From NCBI GenBank assembly GCA_947500135.1, contig CANMQX010000001.1, positions 1 through 64,000 on the forward strand: a stretch of 64,000 bases of DNA, read 5' to 3'. Each line of letters opens with the position of its first letter. Position 1 is the stretch's first letter. Origin of the DNA: an uncultured Paracoccaceae bacterium. GTDB taxonomy: Bacteria > Pseudomonadota > Alphaproteobacteria > Rhodobacterales > Rhodobacteraceae. Made by a program: the position numbers and the translations under genes. The notes under the pieces are model-generated. The model searched no databases. It had not been told where the DNA came from and saw only the letters and a list, made by a program, of their open reading frames with translations. This document shows positions 26,099-34,339 of this stretch, piece after piece.

Positions 26099-27196
26099 GT
26101 GAAAGACTTATATCAACAAATCATTGAAAGGGGTCGGGATGCGCTTGATGCGCTGATTGGGGAGGCCGAAGGGCTGCACTTGGAAGTGAAGAGAAAGGCA
26201 AATCCCTCAAAGTCCAAACTTGAACCCACGGACCGAAAGAACCTGTCACGGGCCATTGGGGCGCTTGGCAATGCCGATGGTGGCTTGTTCCTATTCGGAG
26301 TTGTCGCTGATAATACAAAGTTGCCAGAGGCAATCACTGGGTTCGATGTGATTTCAAACGTAGCACAAGTAGCGGCAGCAATAGAGGGTGCGTTGCCGGA
26401 ACTTATCAATCCACCAATTAACGACTTATCGGTTGCGCCAATTTTGCTTGAGGGTGACAAGGGCATCGTTGCGGTCCACGTTCCGCAATCACAACAGCGA
26501 CCTCACATGTCTACTGCAAAGAATGAGCATTGCTACTACCGAAGAACCTATGACCGTACAATCACGATGGACCATAGAATGGTCAAAGACGCCATTCTGG
26601 CAGTTAGGGAGCCAAGGCTGAAAGTCATAGCAAGGGTATCGCACTTCAGCACCAAAAATGACAGGTCGTTGTTCATCCATAAGCTTAGGCTGCATCTGGA
26701 TTTGGCTAATCCAAGCGAAGTAACGGCCAAAGCGCCGTATCTTAAGACCGAAACAAACCACAATTTGCCAGTCGATATGGGAGTAATGGCTCGTGATCAT
26801 AGGGTACTGCCTGATGGGCTTTCGAGGTTTCCAGCCTTCCCAGACGGTTACCTATTTTCGGGAGAACAAGATAACTTCGCAAGCTTCAATTTCTTTGTCG
26901 CGGTTGATTGGCACAGAGTGTATTCCCTTTCATCAAGGTCACTTCCATTCGAATATGCACTGCCGCTAATTGCTGAGGTTGGCACCGTCAGAAATCGCTT
27001 TGAGATTTCAGAACTTATTCCTGATGAGTTGGGTATCAGTTGCGCATTCGGGGCAGCGAATGCGCACTTTAGTACCACTCGTTTGGCGTTGACCAAGTAT
27101 GACTTGTGCCGCTTAGCAATCGAAGCAGGAGCCATCAAACCAGAAGCAATGTACTGGGAAGCTTACCGGAGGGGGGGCAATAATCCTACTAGGTGA
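26099..27196 (+). CDS. AlbA_2 (Schlafen-type) domain protein, cargo gene
   Basis: 365 aa from a GTG at 26099 behind a GAGGA site; a TTG at 26072 is an alternative. Residues about 20-75 form the AlbA_2 domain (EGLHLEVKRKA, then DRKNLSRAIGALGNADGGLFLFGV). The pair of acidic and lysine residues in ExLEVK and the NADGG turn are typical. The rest has no familiar motif and may be a sensor or effector part. The gene is visibly AT-richer than its neighbours, with more mixed codon use, and so was probably acquired separately. Proteins with this domain occur in several anti-phage systems and as nucleic-acid-binding regulators. Confidence 0.75.
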   Translation: MKDLYQQIIERGRDALDALIGEAEGLHLEVKRKANPSKSKLEPTDRKNLSRAIGALGNADGGLFLFGVVADNTKLPEAITGFDVISNVAQVAAAIEGALPELINPPINDLSVAPILLEGDKGIVAVHVPQSQQRPHMSTAKNEHCYYRRTYDRTITMDHRMVKDAILAVREPRLKVIARVSHFSTKNDRSLFIHKLRLHLDLANPSEVTAKAPYLKTETNHNLPVDMGVMARDHRVLPDGLSRFPAFPDGYLFSGEQDNFASFNFFVAVDWHRVYSLSSRSLPFEYALPLIAEVGTVRNRFEISELIPDELGISCAFGAANAHFSTTRLALTKYDLCRLAIEAGAIKPEAMYWEAYRRGGNNPTR

Positions 27197-27358
27197 ACGT
27201 CCAACACCGGACCCCCCTTGCGACAAAAAATTCCCTAAAATATTTCACTTTTGAAATGTATGTCGGTTTGCCGGAACTGCAATTTTTCGAGTGATATTGC
27301 GTAGTTGTAGGGCGATCTTGTATCATATGTGTGTGGCAAATGGGGAGAAGCACGCCAA

Positions 27359-27520
27359 ATGGATCAGATTGAAGAGGAATTTCGCGCCTTGGCCCATGAC
27401 TTTTATACTCAAAACTGGGATGCATTTCTGGCCGAAGTGGAACACATGACGCGCGGTGATGAGGACCAAAAACGCAAGCTGATCGATGAGCGAGCATCCT
27501 ATCTGAGTAGCCTTAATTGA
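27359..27520 (+). CDS. Small hypothetical protein, 53 aa
   Basis: A strong GGGGAGAAG site lies eight bases before the ATG at 27359. The product is helical and acidic (MDQIEEEFRALAHDFYTQNWDAFLAEVEHM). It is separated from the AlbA_2 gene by about 160 AT-rich bases that probably contain its promoter. No family is recognised. Confidence 0.6.
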   Translation: MDQIEEEFRALAHDFYTQNWDAFLAEVEHMTRGDEDQKRKLIDERASYLSSLN

Positions 27521-27522
27521 AA

Positions 27523-27834
27523 CTACTTGGAGTGTCGCAGCATTCGCATATCCCTGCGCGCTCTGTCGCCCGGTGTCATGGGTCTGACGCGCTTTTCCGG
27601 GGGTAGGGTCAAGATCGCGTCTTTGACAGCCTGCAGGGCGGCTTCCAGCGTATCGGTGGTGCCTTTCGCATTGTGCCCCGTCCAAGTGACCCAGACCCAT
27701 CTAGGCGGCGTTGTACGCTCATCCAGAGAGACACGCGCGATGTCCCGACCACTTTTGTATCGGATCAGCCAATCATCCCCGCCGATAGCTAGGTGATGTG
27801 GGTATCTGCGGCGCGTAAACTCATGTTGGGCCAT
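27523..27834 (-). CDS. Hypothetical protein coupled to the SRAP gene, 103 aa
   Basis: The ATG at 27834 lies within the end of the SRAP gene (overlap of 14 bases), so the two form an operon. The sequence contains several tryptophans in a beta-like middle (DDWLIRYKSGRDIARVSL, RWVWVTWTGHN) and a basic C-terminal tail. It may bind DNA alongside the SRAP protein; this is inferred only from linkage. Confidence 0.6.
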   Translation of the reverse strand: MAQHEFTRRRYPHHLAIGGDDWLIRYKSGRDIARVSLDERTTPPRWVWVTWTGHNAKGTTDTLEAALQAVKDAILTLPPEKRVRPMTPGDRARRDMRMLRHSK

Positions 27835-28441
27835 CGACCACCACCAACTGATCATCGGGCAAGGGGCGTTGCAGTGTCAGGGCGTCCTGAGTGGGTGCTG
27901 TCAGCCATTGGGTGACTTGTCTAGGCGTTGTCAGGATCACCGGCATAGCGTTGGGATGGATGGGCGCAACAACGGCATTCGGTTCGGTGGTCAGGAACGC
28001 AAACAGGTCATCTGTCGTTTCCCCGTCCTTCACTTTCCGCACTGAGGTCCATTCGGTCCAGATGCCAGCAAAGAACGCGAGCGGCTGGGTGGTGTTCAGG
28101 GCAAACCACTTGGGACCTTTGTTGAACTCACTAAACGCGGTGAAGGGCACCACGCAGCGATTGTCAGGCCCCAACCATCGCCGCCAGTGGGGCGAGGCGG
28201 TGTTGCGGACATTGGTGACGCCCTTGTCATAGTTCTTGCCTTTCAAGGCGAATTGGGGCGAAGGCATCCCCCACCGCATATTGGTCAGAACGCGGCCCTG
28301 ATCTGAATTGATGACCACTGGTGCGGGTTTGTCAGGATAGATGCCGGGAAGTGTTGGCAGATTGCCGGTGCGGTCATCCCAAACTTTTATCAGGTCAATA
28401 ATCGCAGCCTGAGAACTGGTCATCGAATACAGATTACACAT
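27821..28441 (-). CDS. SRAP-domain protein (YedK/HMCES-like abasic-site shield)
   Basis: 206 aa from the ATG at 28441, which places the catalytic cysteine at position 2 (MCNLYSMT) as the family requires. The other active-site residues appear in order: N80 in VRNTAS, E105 in FTAFSEF and H162 in HPNAMP. These proteins crosslink through Cys2 to abasic sites in single-stranded DNA and protect them. It is a common passenger of plasmids and prophages. It is read convergently toward the AlbA_2 and 53-aa genes. Confidence 0.92.
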   Translation of the reverse strand: MCNLYSMTSSQAAIIDLIKVWDDRTGNLPTLPGIYPDKPAPVVINSDQGRVLTNMRWGMPSPQFALKGKNYDKGVTNVRNTASPHWRRWLGPDNRCVVPFTAFSEFNKGPKWFALNTTQPLAFFAGIWTEWTSVRKVKDGETTDDLFAFLTTEPNAVVAPIHPNAMPVILTTPRQVTQWLTAPTQDALTLQRPLPDDQLVVVDGPT

Positions 28442-28812
28442 TTGGTCACCCTTTACCGAACTGTACCGGATCATGTCAGTTGTTCCCAATCCGTTCTAGG
28501 GCAAAACTGTGGCGGGCCTATCCAAAGGGCCAGTGTTGGATGACCATAAGCTGACACAATCTAAGCCGCTAAATGCAGTGTGAGTGGTGACGACATTTAG
28601 TCATGTGGTGAGTATTGGTGGCGGTGCGTGTTAAGTCTCTTCATGCACCGCCACCAGTTTTTTAGACCCGCGCCCAACCTCAACAGTGGTGAGGACTGGA
28701 AGTCGGCGCGGTCTAGTCGGTCCACTGTCCCCCAGAAACCGTGTCCAGCGACTTGCTAGCGATAGCTGGATGAATGATTGATTAACAGCGCGACTGACGT
28801 TGCGGAAGCGAT
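28442..28812. other. Non-coding stretch in the right end of the element
   Basis: About 370 bases upstream of the SRAP gene. Frames read on the minus strand at 28631-28846 have no ribosome site or recognisable content. The SRAP promoter should lie close to 28450-28500. Nothing else can be supported. Confidence 0.35.
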
Positions 28813-29115
28813 TGAAGTAGTGGCATTGACGCTTGCGAGGCAGCAAATGTCCTTCTTCGCGCCGAACGCCGCGCAGGTGAGTTGCTGAAAGAACTGGCGC
28901 GGTCTGAACTGGCTAGCGGAGGGGACGTAAAATCGGCGTCGGCGACGATGACACCGAAATCCGAGTTCGCCGCCGCCCTCGCTGACAACAACATCAGCCG
29001 CCAGACGGCGCATCAGTATGAAGCGCTTGCCCGGCGAACTGCCTGCCGATATCCTGATCTCACTTCCATAAAAGGGACGCCCGCCACATCCCACCGGCAA
29101 CGGTTGGCGGGTTGA
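28813..29115 (+). pseudogene. Remnant of a phage/plasmid-type protein of the ERRAGELL family
   Basis: Downstream of an in-frame TGA at 28813 the plus strand reads ANVLLRAERRAGELLKELA and then LADNNISRQTAHQYEALA. This resembles the common phage- and plasmid-borne proteins with a conserved RAExRAGELL stretch and a SxxQSSxWQxLA ending. Only this middle piece remains, followed by unrelated sequence to 29115. It is best explained as a remnant, either of this element or of an older one. Confidence 0.5.
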
Positions 29116-29200
29116 CCCTTTGGAGAAATCAGCAAATCAGAAATGCGTTCAAATCAGGTTACGTGACGTCATTAAAGGTCACTAACAATCCGAAATAATT

Positions 29201-29220
29201 TGGACCTCAGATGGACCTTG
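29201..29220. promoter_or_regulatory. TGGACC repeats near the right end, candidate integrase arm sites
   Basis: TGGACCTCAG (29201-29210) and TGGACCTTG (29212-29220) lie about 50 bases inside the right att copy and match words at 14020 and 14176 near the left end. Confidence 0.5.
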
Positions 29221-29270
29221 GCAATTTGTATTTCCTAAAATACCTTATTTTTATGGAGTTTGTGGATTTT

Positions 29271-29285
29271 GTGGCGGACAGACAG
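29271..29285. repeat. Right attachment site copy, inside the tRNA-Ser 3' end
   Basis: GTGGCGGACAGACAG matches 13995-14009 exactly. It encodes the CCA, discriminator and 3' acceptor strand plus the start of the T arm of the tRNA-Ser gene read on the minus strand, so insertion left the tRNA complete at this end. Confidence 0.85.
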
Positions 29286-29361
29286 GGATTCGAACCCTGG
29301 AGACGGTCTCCCGCCTACACACTTTCCAGGCGTGCGCCTTCGACCACTCGGCCACCTGTCC
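29272..29361 (-). tRNA. tRNA-Ser (anticodon GGA)
   Basis: Read on the minus strand, 90 bases fold as a class II tRNA. The acceptor strands GGACAGG and TCTGTCC pair, the D arm reads GGCCGAGTGGTCGAAGGC, the anticodon loop is CTGGAAA (anticodon GGA), there is a long variable arm, and the T loop is TTCGAAT. CCA is encoded. It serves as the integration site of the element lying to its left. Confidence 0.95.
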
Positions 29362-29362
29362 G

Positions 29363-29399
29363 TGGCGTGCGTTTAGCCCGGGCCGCCCCCCTTTTGCAA
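29363..29399 (-). promoter_or_regulatory. Promoter of tRNA-Ser
   Basis: On the minus strand a TTGCAA box (29399-29394) and a TAAACG box (29375-29370) are separated by 18 bases, ending eight bases before the tRNA. The 17-base word at 29363-29379 recurs with two changes before tRNA-Pro (62769-62785). Confidence 0.6.
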
Positions 29400-29487
29400 G
29401 ACCTAGCAGATATGTTTGTGTCTGACATTTACTCTGACTGGATCGACCCCCTATAAACAAACAGTACATCAGGCGAGTTGACCCCAA

Positions 29488-30633
29488 ATGTTGCATGATC
29501 CACCCAAGACCAACCCGACCGAGCGGCGGCACGAGGCCGCGCGCCTGCAGACCGGTGCCTTGGTGATCATCGCTTTTGCGGTTGTACTGTTTCTTTTGGT
29601 GCAGGCCCGTTTTATCCTGATCTCACTGGCCACAGCGATTATCCTGTTCAGCTTGACCAGCGATGTGATCAATTTCATCGCGCGGCTACGTGTCGGGCCA
29701 TTCCGTATTCCCAATGTACTGGCCAGTATCGCCGCGATGGTGCTGATTGCGATGGCGCTGATCTCGCTCACCTCGATCCTGCTGGCACAGGTCAACACCG
29801 TGCTTGTGACCACCCTATCCTATACCGAACGGGCCCCATCAGCGGTGGCATCGCTTTTCGGGTTTTTGGGGCCTGACAGCCAGATGGCGATCCTCAACGC
29901 CCTGCAATCCATTGATGTGTCCAGCTATCTGCGCAGCGCGGCAGGGCAAGCCAGCGGCATGACCCAGGCCACCGTGCTTGTGATCCTGTTCGTGGGCTTT
30001 CTGTTTGCCGAACGGATCTGGTTTCAAACCAAGCTCCAAAACTTCGTCGGGGATGAGGCGCAGGCGGCGCGCGTCGGCAAGATCATCCAATCCATTATTC
30101 ACCGGGTGAACTACTATCTGCTGGTCAAGACGGTCATCAGCGCAATCACCGGGGCCATGATCTATGTATTGGCGACAGCCTTCGGGCTGGAGCTGGCCAC
30201 ATCGATTGGGATCATTACCTTCGTGCTGAACTTTATCCCCAATATCGGGTCCATCGTTGCCACAGCGCTGATTGCGCTGGTGACCCATGTGCAATTGGGC
30301 GATGCCACGACGACGCTTGCAATCTTTGCCATTGCGGGGGTGATCCAGTTCGTCAACGGCAGCATCATCGACCCAATGCTGATGGGGCGGGCGCTTCGCC
30401 TGTCATCCTTTGGGATCATCCTTTCACTGGCGTTCTGGGGGGCGGTCTGGGGCATCCCGGGGATGTTCCTGTCAGTACCGATCATGGTGATGTTGCTGGT
30501 TGTTTGCAGCCATGTGCCCAACCTGCGGCCTTTCGCCATTCTATTGTCACGCGAGGGTTTGCCCGAATCCGAAAAGATGCTGGATCAACCGATCGAACGT
30601 GACCTGTTCGGGCAGGACCTGCGGCAGGACTAA
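29488..30633 (+). CDS. AI-2E family permease (PerM/TqsA type)
   Basis: 381 aa integral membrane protein with about eight helices: a pair near the N-terminus, a soluble loop (residues about 110-160) and a C-terminal bundle. The family signature is seen in FVLNFIPNIGSIVATALIA, in QFVNGSIIDPMLMGRALRLS and in LAFWGAVWGIPGMFLSVPIMVM. Members export small metabolites or signals, and some act as Na+/H+ antiporters; the substrate here is unknown. Its stop lies one base from the end of the convergent peptidase gene. Confidence 0.9.
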   Translation: MLHDPPKTNPTERRHEAARLQTGALVIIAFAVVLFLLVQARFILISLATAIILFSLTSDVINFIARLRVGPFRIPNVLASIAAMVLIAMALISLTSILLAQVNTVLVTTLSYTERAPSAVASLFGFLGPDSQMAILNALQSIDVSSYLRSAAGQASGMTQATVLVILFVGFLFAERIWFQTKLQNFVGDEAQAARVGKIIQSIIHRVNYYLLVKTVISAITGAMIYVLATAFGLELATSIGIITFVLNFIPNIGSIVATALIALVTHVQLGDATTTLAIFAIAGVIQFVNGSIIDPMLMGRALRLSSFGIILSLAFWGAVWGIPGMFLSVPIMVMLLVVCSHVPNLRPFAILLSREGLPESEKMLDQPIERDLFGQDLRQD

Positions 30634-30634
30634 C

Positions 30635-31276
30635 CTATTTAGAGGCCGCTGGCGGCTTCCCCGTCACCGGCTGGCGCGCGTAATAGGTCACGTCTTCGGT
30701 AAAATATTGATAGCTATCGGCGTTATCCACGGCGCGGTCCGGTCTATCACTGGCCATCACGCTGCATTCACTGCGGGAATAGCAATAATCCTCGGTCCGG
30801 GCGACGCGCAGGAAATGCGTCAGTTCATGCACGATTGTGCCTTCGCGGGTGCCATCATCACTGCTGCGCATCCCCGGGCGCAGTGCGGTCAGTGGTGGCA
30901 AGTCAAAGAATGGAGGGCATAGATGCAGCAGAAATGGTTCGTCAGGATAGACCCATGCATAGCTGCCACCCTCACAGCCATCCATATCGGCGGCATCACA
31001 TTGCGCAGTGACGGCACCGCTGCGGATGGCGGTTACAACGGCCTTGAGGTTCGCGCGCACCTCTTCGGCATGTGGTCTGGAATAAGGGCCAAACCAGCGG
31101 GAAAACTCGGGCGTATCGCCAACGGCCGTGGCCGCTTTCAATGTCAGCGCCTTGGCATTGCGCAGCGCCGCGTCAAAAACGTGGGTTTCATCCTTGTCGC
31201 AACCAATGTAATCCTCCGCCGCGGCTGCACCGCCCCAAAGGGCAAAAGCCAAGGCAACTGTCATAATCCGTTGCAT
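30635..31276 (-). CDS. Secreted M35-like (aspzincin) metallopeptidase
   Basis: 213 aa. The ATG at 31276, four bases after the previous stop, opens a signal peptide (MQRIMTVALAFALWGGAAAA). The zinc motif HELTH lies at 150-154, with an aspartate (D163 in RTEDYCY) at the spacing used by aspzincins of the deuterolysin/lysine-specific type. Six cysteines suggest disulfides in the periplasm or outside the cell. It is the last gene of a long minus-strand run. Substrate specificity is not predictable. Confidence 0.75.
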   Translation of the reverse strand: MQRIMTVALAFALWGGAAAAEDYIGCDKDETHVFDAALRNAKALTLKAATAVGDTPEFSRWFGPYSRPHAEEVRANLKAVVTAIRSGAVTAQCDAADMDGCEGGSYAWVYPDEPFLLHLCPPFFDLPPLTALRPGMRSSDDGTREGTIVHELTHFLRVARTEDYCYSRSECSVMASDRPDRAVDNADSYQYFTEDVTYYARQPVTGKPPAASK

Positions 31277-31280
31277 GCCG

Positions 31281-31997
31281 CTACTCCAGATGCAGATAGA
31301 CGCGCCGATTCTGGCGGCCTTTCTTTTCAATCTTGCCCAGCCGCACCCGGCCAATCTCGGCAGTGTTGGCAACATGTGTGCCACCACAAGGCTGTAAATC
31401 GGCAGTCTCGGGCCCGACACCAATACGGACCAACCTGATCTTGCCGCTGCCACGCGGGGGCTGGACCGACATGGTTTTGACCAGATCAGGCTGGGCATCC
31501 AGCGCATCCTCCGTGATCCATTCATCGATCACATCCATATCGCAAGCGATCAACCGGTTCAGGTCATCCTCCAGCGCCGCTTTGTCCTCGGGGGCTTCAG
31601 GCATATCAAAGTCCAGACGCCCCTTTTCGGCAGTGATAGCCCCGCCGGAAACAGGCAAAGGCAGCACAACAGACAAAAGATGCAAGGCCGTATGCACCCG
31701 CATATGGCGATATCTGCGATCCCAGTTCAGAACCTGTTTCACCACCGTGCCCAATTCAGGCAGGCCAGACGGTTCAGCCGCCAGCAACACAACATCGTCG
31801 CCCTGCCCTTTGACCGTGGTCGCAATTTCCAACGTGCCACCATCCCAGCTTAGCGTGCCGCTATCTCCGGGCTGACCACCTGACGTAGGGTAGAAAATCG
31901 TGCGGTTCAGCACGATCCCGCCCTCGTCCGTGATTGCCGTGACCATCGCGGTCGCCTCTCGCTGATAGGCGTCATCGCGGAACAATAGCTTGGTCAT
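31281..31997 (-). CDS. alaX: Alanyl-tRNA editing protein (AlaX type)
   Basis: 238 aa from the ATG at 31997 (ATGA overlap with the channel gene). It is a free-standing homologue of the AlaRS editing domain that deacylates mischarged Ser-tRNA(Ala) or Gly-tRNA(Ala). Zinc ligands are present as H102 and H106 (HTALH) and C204 and H208 (CGGTH). The N-terminal TIFYPTSGGQPGDSG motif is typical. The absence of a C-terminal C-Ala domain fits the short AlaX class. Confidence 0.92.
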   Translation of the reverse strand: MTKLLFRDDAYQREATAMVTAITDEGGIVLNRTIFYPTSGGQPGDSGTLSWDGGTLEIATTVKGQGDDVVLLAAEPSGLPELGTVVKQVLNWDRRYRHMRVHTALHLLSVVLPLPVSGGAITAEKGRLDFDMPEAPEDKAALEDDLNRLIACDMDVIDEWITEDALDAQPDLVKTMSVQPPRGSGKIRLVRIGVGPETADLQPCGGTHVANTAEIGRVRLGKIEKKGRQNRRVYLHLE

Positions 31998-34339
31998 GAT
32001 TGCGGCTCTTTCAGGACTTCGGGATTGCGCAGCCATATATCGCGCTGCGCAAAGGGAATTTCGATCCCGGCTGCGGCAAACTGGCGGGCGATCTCATGGT
32101 TCATTTCGGATTTCGCGCTGATCACATAATTCACATCGCGCAAAATGGCACGGATCTCGAAATCAAGTGAATCGGCTCCAAACGCCATGAACAAAACCGC
32201 AGGCGGCGGGTTCATCAACACCATCGGATGGGCTTCGGCGATGTCTTTCAGGATCTGCGTCACCTTTTCAACATCCGACCCATAGGCGACGCCAACCGGA
32301 ACGATGACACGGCCCACCAGATTACCCCGGGTCCAGTTGGTCACCTGCCCGCTGACAAGGTCGGCATTTGGGACAATGACATCAGTCCGATCAAATGTCT
32401 CAATCCGGGTAGAACGGACCGAGATTGCGCGGACATATCCCATCTGGCCATTCACCTCGATCCAGTCGCCTTCGCTGACGGGACGTTCAATCAACAGGAT
32501 GATGCCGGAAACGAAATTGGACACGATATTCTGCAAACCAAAACCGATACCCACAGATAAGGCACCAGCCACAATGGCGAGGTTAGAGAGGTCAATACCA
32601 GCACTGGTGATGGCAATAATAGCCGCCAGCAAGATACCGACATAACCAAACCCGGCAACAATCGCATTCTGGCCACCCAGATCAAGGCGCGTGCGCGGCA
32701 GAACCGACCGGCGCAATGTCCCCTGAATAAAGCGTGTCAGGACGTATCCCAGCACAAAAACAATGGCGAATGTCAGGAAATCAGTGGGCGATATGCGGCT
32801 TTCGCCAATCGAGAACCCCTCACGGAACCGCGCCCAAAGTTCAAGAATATCATCAAGCCGCGCGCCCCAGATCAGCGCAAAGATCGGCGCGCTGATCAGG
32901 TATAGAACAAAGCTAACAAGCACAGGCACTAACGCGGTGACACCTTTTGCGCCATCCTCGCCGGTATCGGGACTGCTCAGGTCATGCACCATGCGTTGCA
33001 AGACTAAAACAAAGCCAATCAATGCCAGGGACAGGATCGTAGACACCAACAGTTTTTCGCCCGCGTTGATATAACCAATAACGCTAAGCAACGGGGCCAA
33101 AATGGCGATCACCGTGCAAATCCGCCCAATCAGGCGGCGGGTGCGGCCGACAAACACATCCGGCTCGTCAGTCGTCTCTGGCAAACGCTGGATCACGCGG
33201 CCAAAACGCCACAGCAACAATCCCAACAACAGCAAAATGGGCAAGCCAATTGCCGAAATCGTTGTCTGTTCAAGATCACTGATATCCAGGGCGGCACCGA
33301 TCAACGTGGCGACGCCCAGCACCCAGGCAATGGCCAGACCATAGCGGCGCCCGGCCGCGCGCGTGTCTTCATCATAGCCCAGATATCCCGCATGCTTGCC
33401 AACCGGGAAAACCAACCGGCACAGCCACCAACCAAACACGACCTGAATACCTGCAGCGGGCAATGCGTCGACCACCGCACCACCACGCAGGCCAAAGATA
33501 TTCAGCGTGTCCAGCCCCTCGGCCAAGGCAATCAAACCAATGATTGATACGATAATCTGCCCCAGCGACAGCAACAGCAACCATAGCGGCAAAAGCCGAC
33601 CATCCCGGTCTGACATCCGCCCGCGCCATTCGGTGATCCACCTGCGGACATAGATCAAAAGCCCGGCAGCCGACCCCAAGAACATCAGCGCCCAAGGCAG
33701 GTTGGTGATCAAACGGCCCGCCTCCATCTGGGCGCGGAACCCGGCTGATGTCTCAACCCCGATAATGCTGACGGCTTCCCAAATGGCACCGGCAGCTGCA
33801 AAAATATTCGCAGGATTCAAGGGCGAACCGTTCCGCTCGGTCAGCGCGCCGGTCTGACGTTGGCGTTCCTGCGCATCAAATTCACCAATCAACCCATTGG
33901 CCCGCGCAAACGCCTCTTCGGCCAAAAGCCCAGGATAAACCAGTTCTTCGCGCTGCTTTTGCAAGGCAGCACGACGGTCGGCGATTGCGGGCGCCTCTTC
34001 ACCGCTTTCCGGCACCGGGCCAAGGGCTGCAATCTGCGCATCAACCGTCGCGATGCGCCCACTATTCTGACCCGTGCGTGCCAGGAACTTGTCGCGCCAC
34101 ACGACCAGTTCAGCACGCAAGCGGCTGATCGCAAAACGGGATGCATCACCGCGCTGGGCCATTGCCTCTGCCCGTTCAGCAAGCCGATGCCAATCCGGGT
34201 CTTTTTCGAGGATCAGTTCATCGACATCGTCGGCGATTTGCCCAACGACCTCTGACCCCACCAGATCAGATTGCTCTTGCGAAAGGCCTGCCAGTGGCCA
34301 AAGCCACAGCACAATCACAAGAAAAAGCGTTCTGATCAT
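31994..34339 (-). CDS. Large MscS-family mechanosensitive channel with DUF3772 periplasmic domain
   Basis: 781 aa. A signal peptide (MIRTLFLVIVLWLWPLAGLSQ) precedes a periplasmic helical domain of the DUF3772 type (residues about 25-190). About ten membrane helices and the MscS pore and cytoplasmic vestibule follow (LSVGIGFGLQNIVSNFVSG, then IERPVSEGDWIEVNGQMGYV and RIETFDRTDVIVPNADL). The protein should release solutes on hypo-osmotic shock. It overlaps cysK upstream and alaX downstream by four bases each. Confidence 0.92.
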   Translation of the reverse strand: MIRTLFLVIVLWLWPLAGLSQEQSDLVGSEVVGQIADDVDELILEKDPDWHRLAERAEAMAQRGDASRFAISRLRAELVVWRDKFLARTGQNSGRIATVDAQIAALGPVPESGEEAPAIADRRAALQKQREELVYPGLLAEEAFARANGLIGEFDAQERQRQTGALTERNGSPLNPANIFAAAGAIWEAVSIIGVETSAGFRAQMEAGRLITNLPWALMFLGSAAGLLIYVRRWITEWRGRMSDRDGRLLPLWLLLLSLGQIIVSIIGLIALAEGLDTLNIFGLRGGAVVDALPAAGIQVVFGWWLCRLVFPVGKHAGYLGYDEDTRAAGRRYGLAIAWVLGVATLIGAALDISDLEQTTISAIGLPILLLLGLLLWRFGRVIQRLPETTDEPDVFVGRTRRLIGRICTVIAILAPLLSVIGYINAGEKLLVSTILSLALIGFVLVLQRMVHDLSSPDTGEDGAKGVTALVPVLVSFVLYLISAPIFALIWGARLDDILELWARFREGFSIGESRISPTDFLTFAIVFVLGYVLTRFIQGTLRRSVLPRTRLDLGGQNAIVAGFGYVGILLAAIIAITSAGIDLSNLAIVAGALSVGIGFGLQNIVSNFVSGIILLIERPVSEGDWIEVNGQMGYVRAISVRSTRIETFDRTDVIVPNADLVSGQVTNWTRGNLVGRVIVPVGVAYGSDVEKVTQILKDIAEAHPMVLMNPPPAVLFMAFGADSLDFEIRAILRDVNYVISAKSEMNHEIARQFAAAGIEIPFAQRDIWLRNPEVLKEPQS

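Larger units (their letters stand above)
13995..29285. mobile_element. 15.3-kb tRNA-Ser-integrated phage-like element with capsid genes but no terminase
   Basis: The element spans the two 15-bp att copies. It contains an integrase, an AlpA-like regulator, small plus-strand genes and an overlapping block of portal, protease/capsid fusion and tape measure genes. Four small genes follow, then a cargo zone with AlbA_2 and SRAP proteins. The structural frames are intact and tightly overlapped, arguing against simple decay. Missing are terminase subunits, head-tail connectors, tail tube, baseplate, fibre, holin/endolysin and any replication initiator. It could be a capsid-carrying satellite, a domesticated particle or a reduced prophage. 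Confidence 0.8.

Noticed and set aside
13995..29285. CRISPR array or gene transfer agent cluster
   Set aside because: No regularly spaced repeats exist, and the GTA gene order with terminase, connectors and tail genes is absent.
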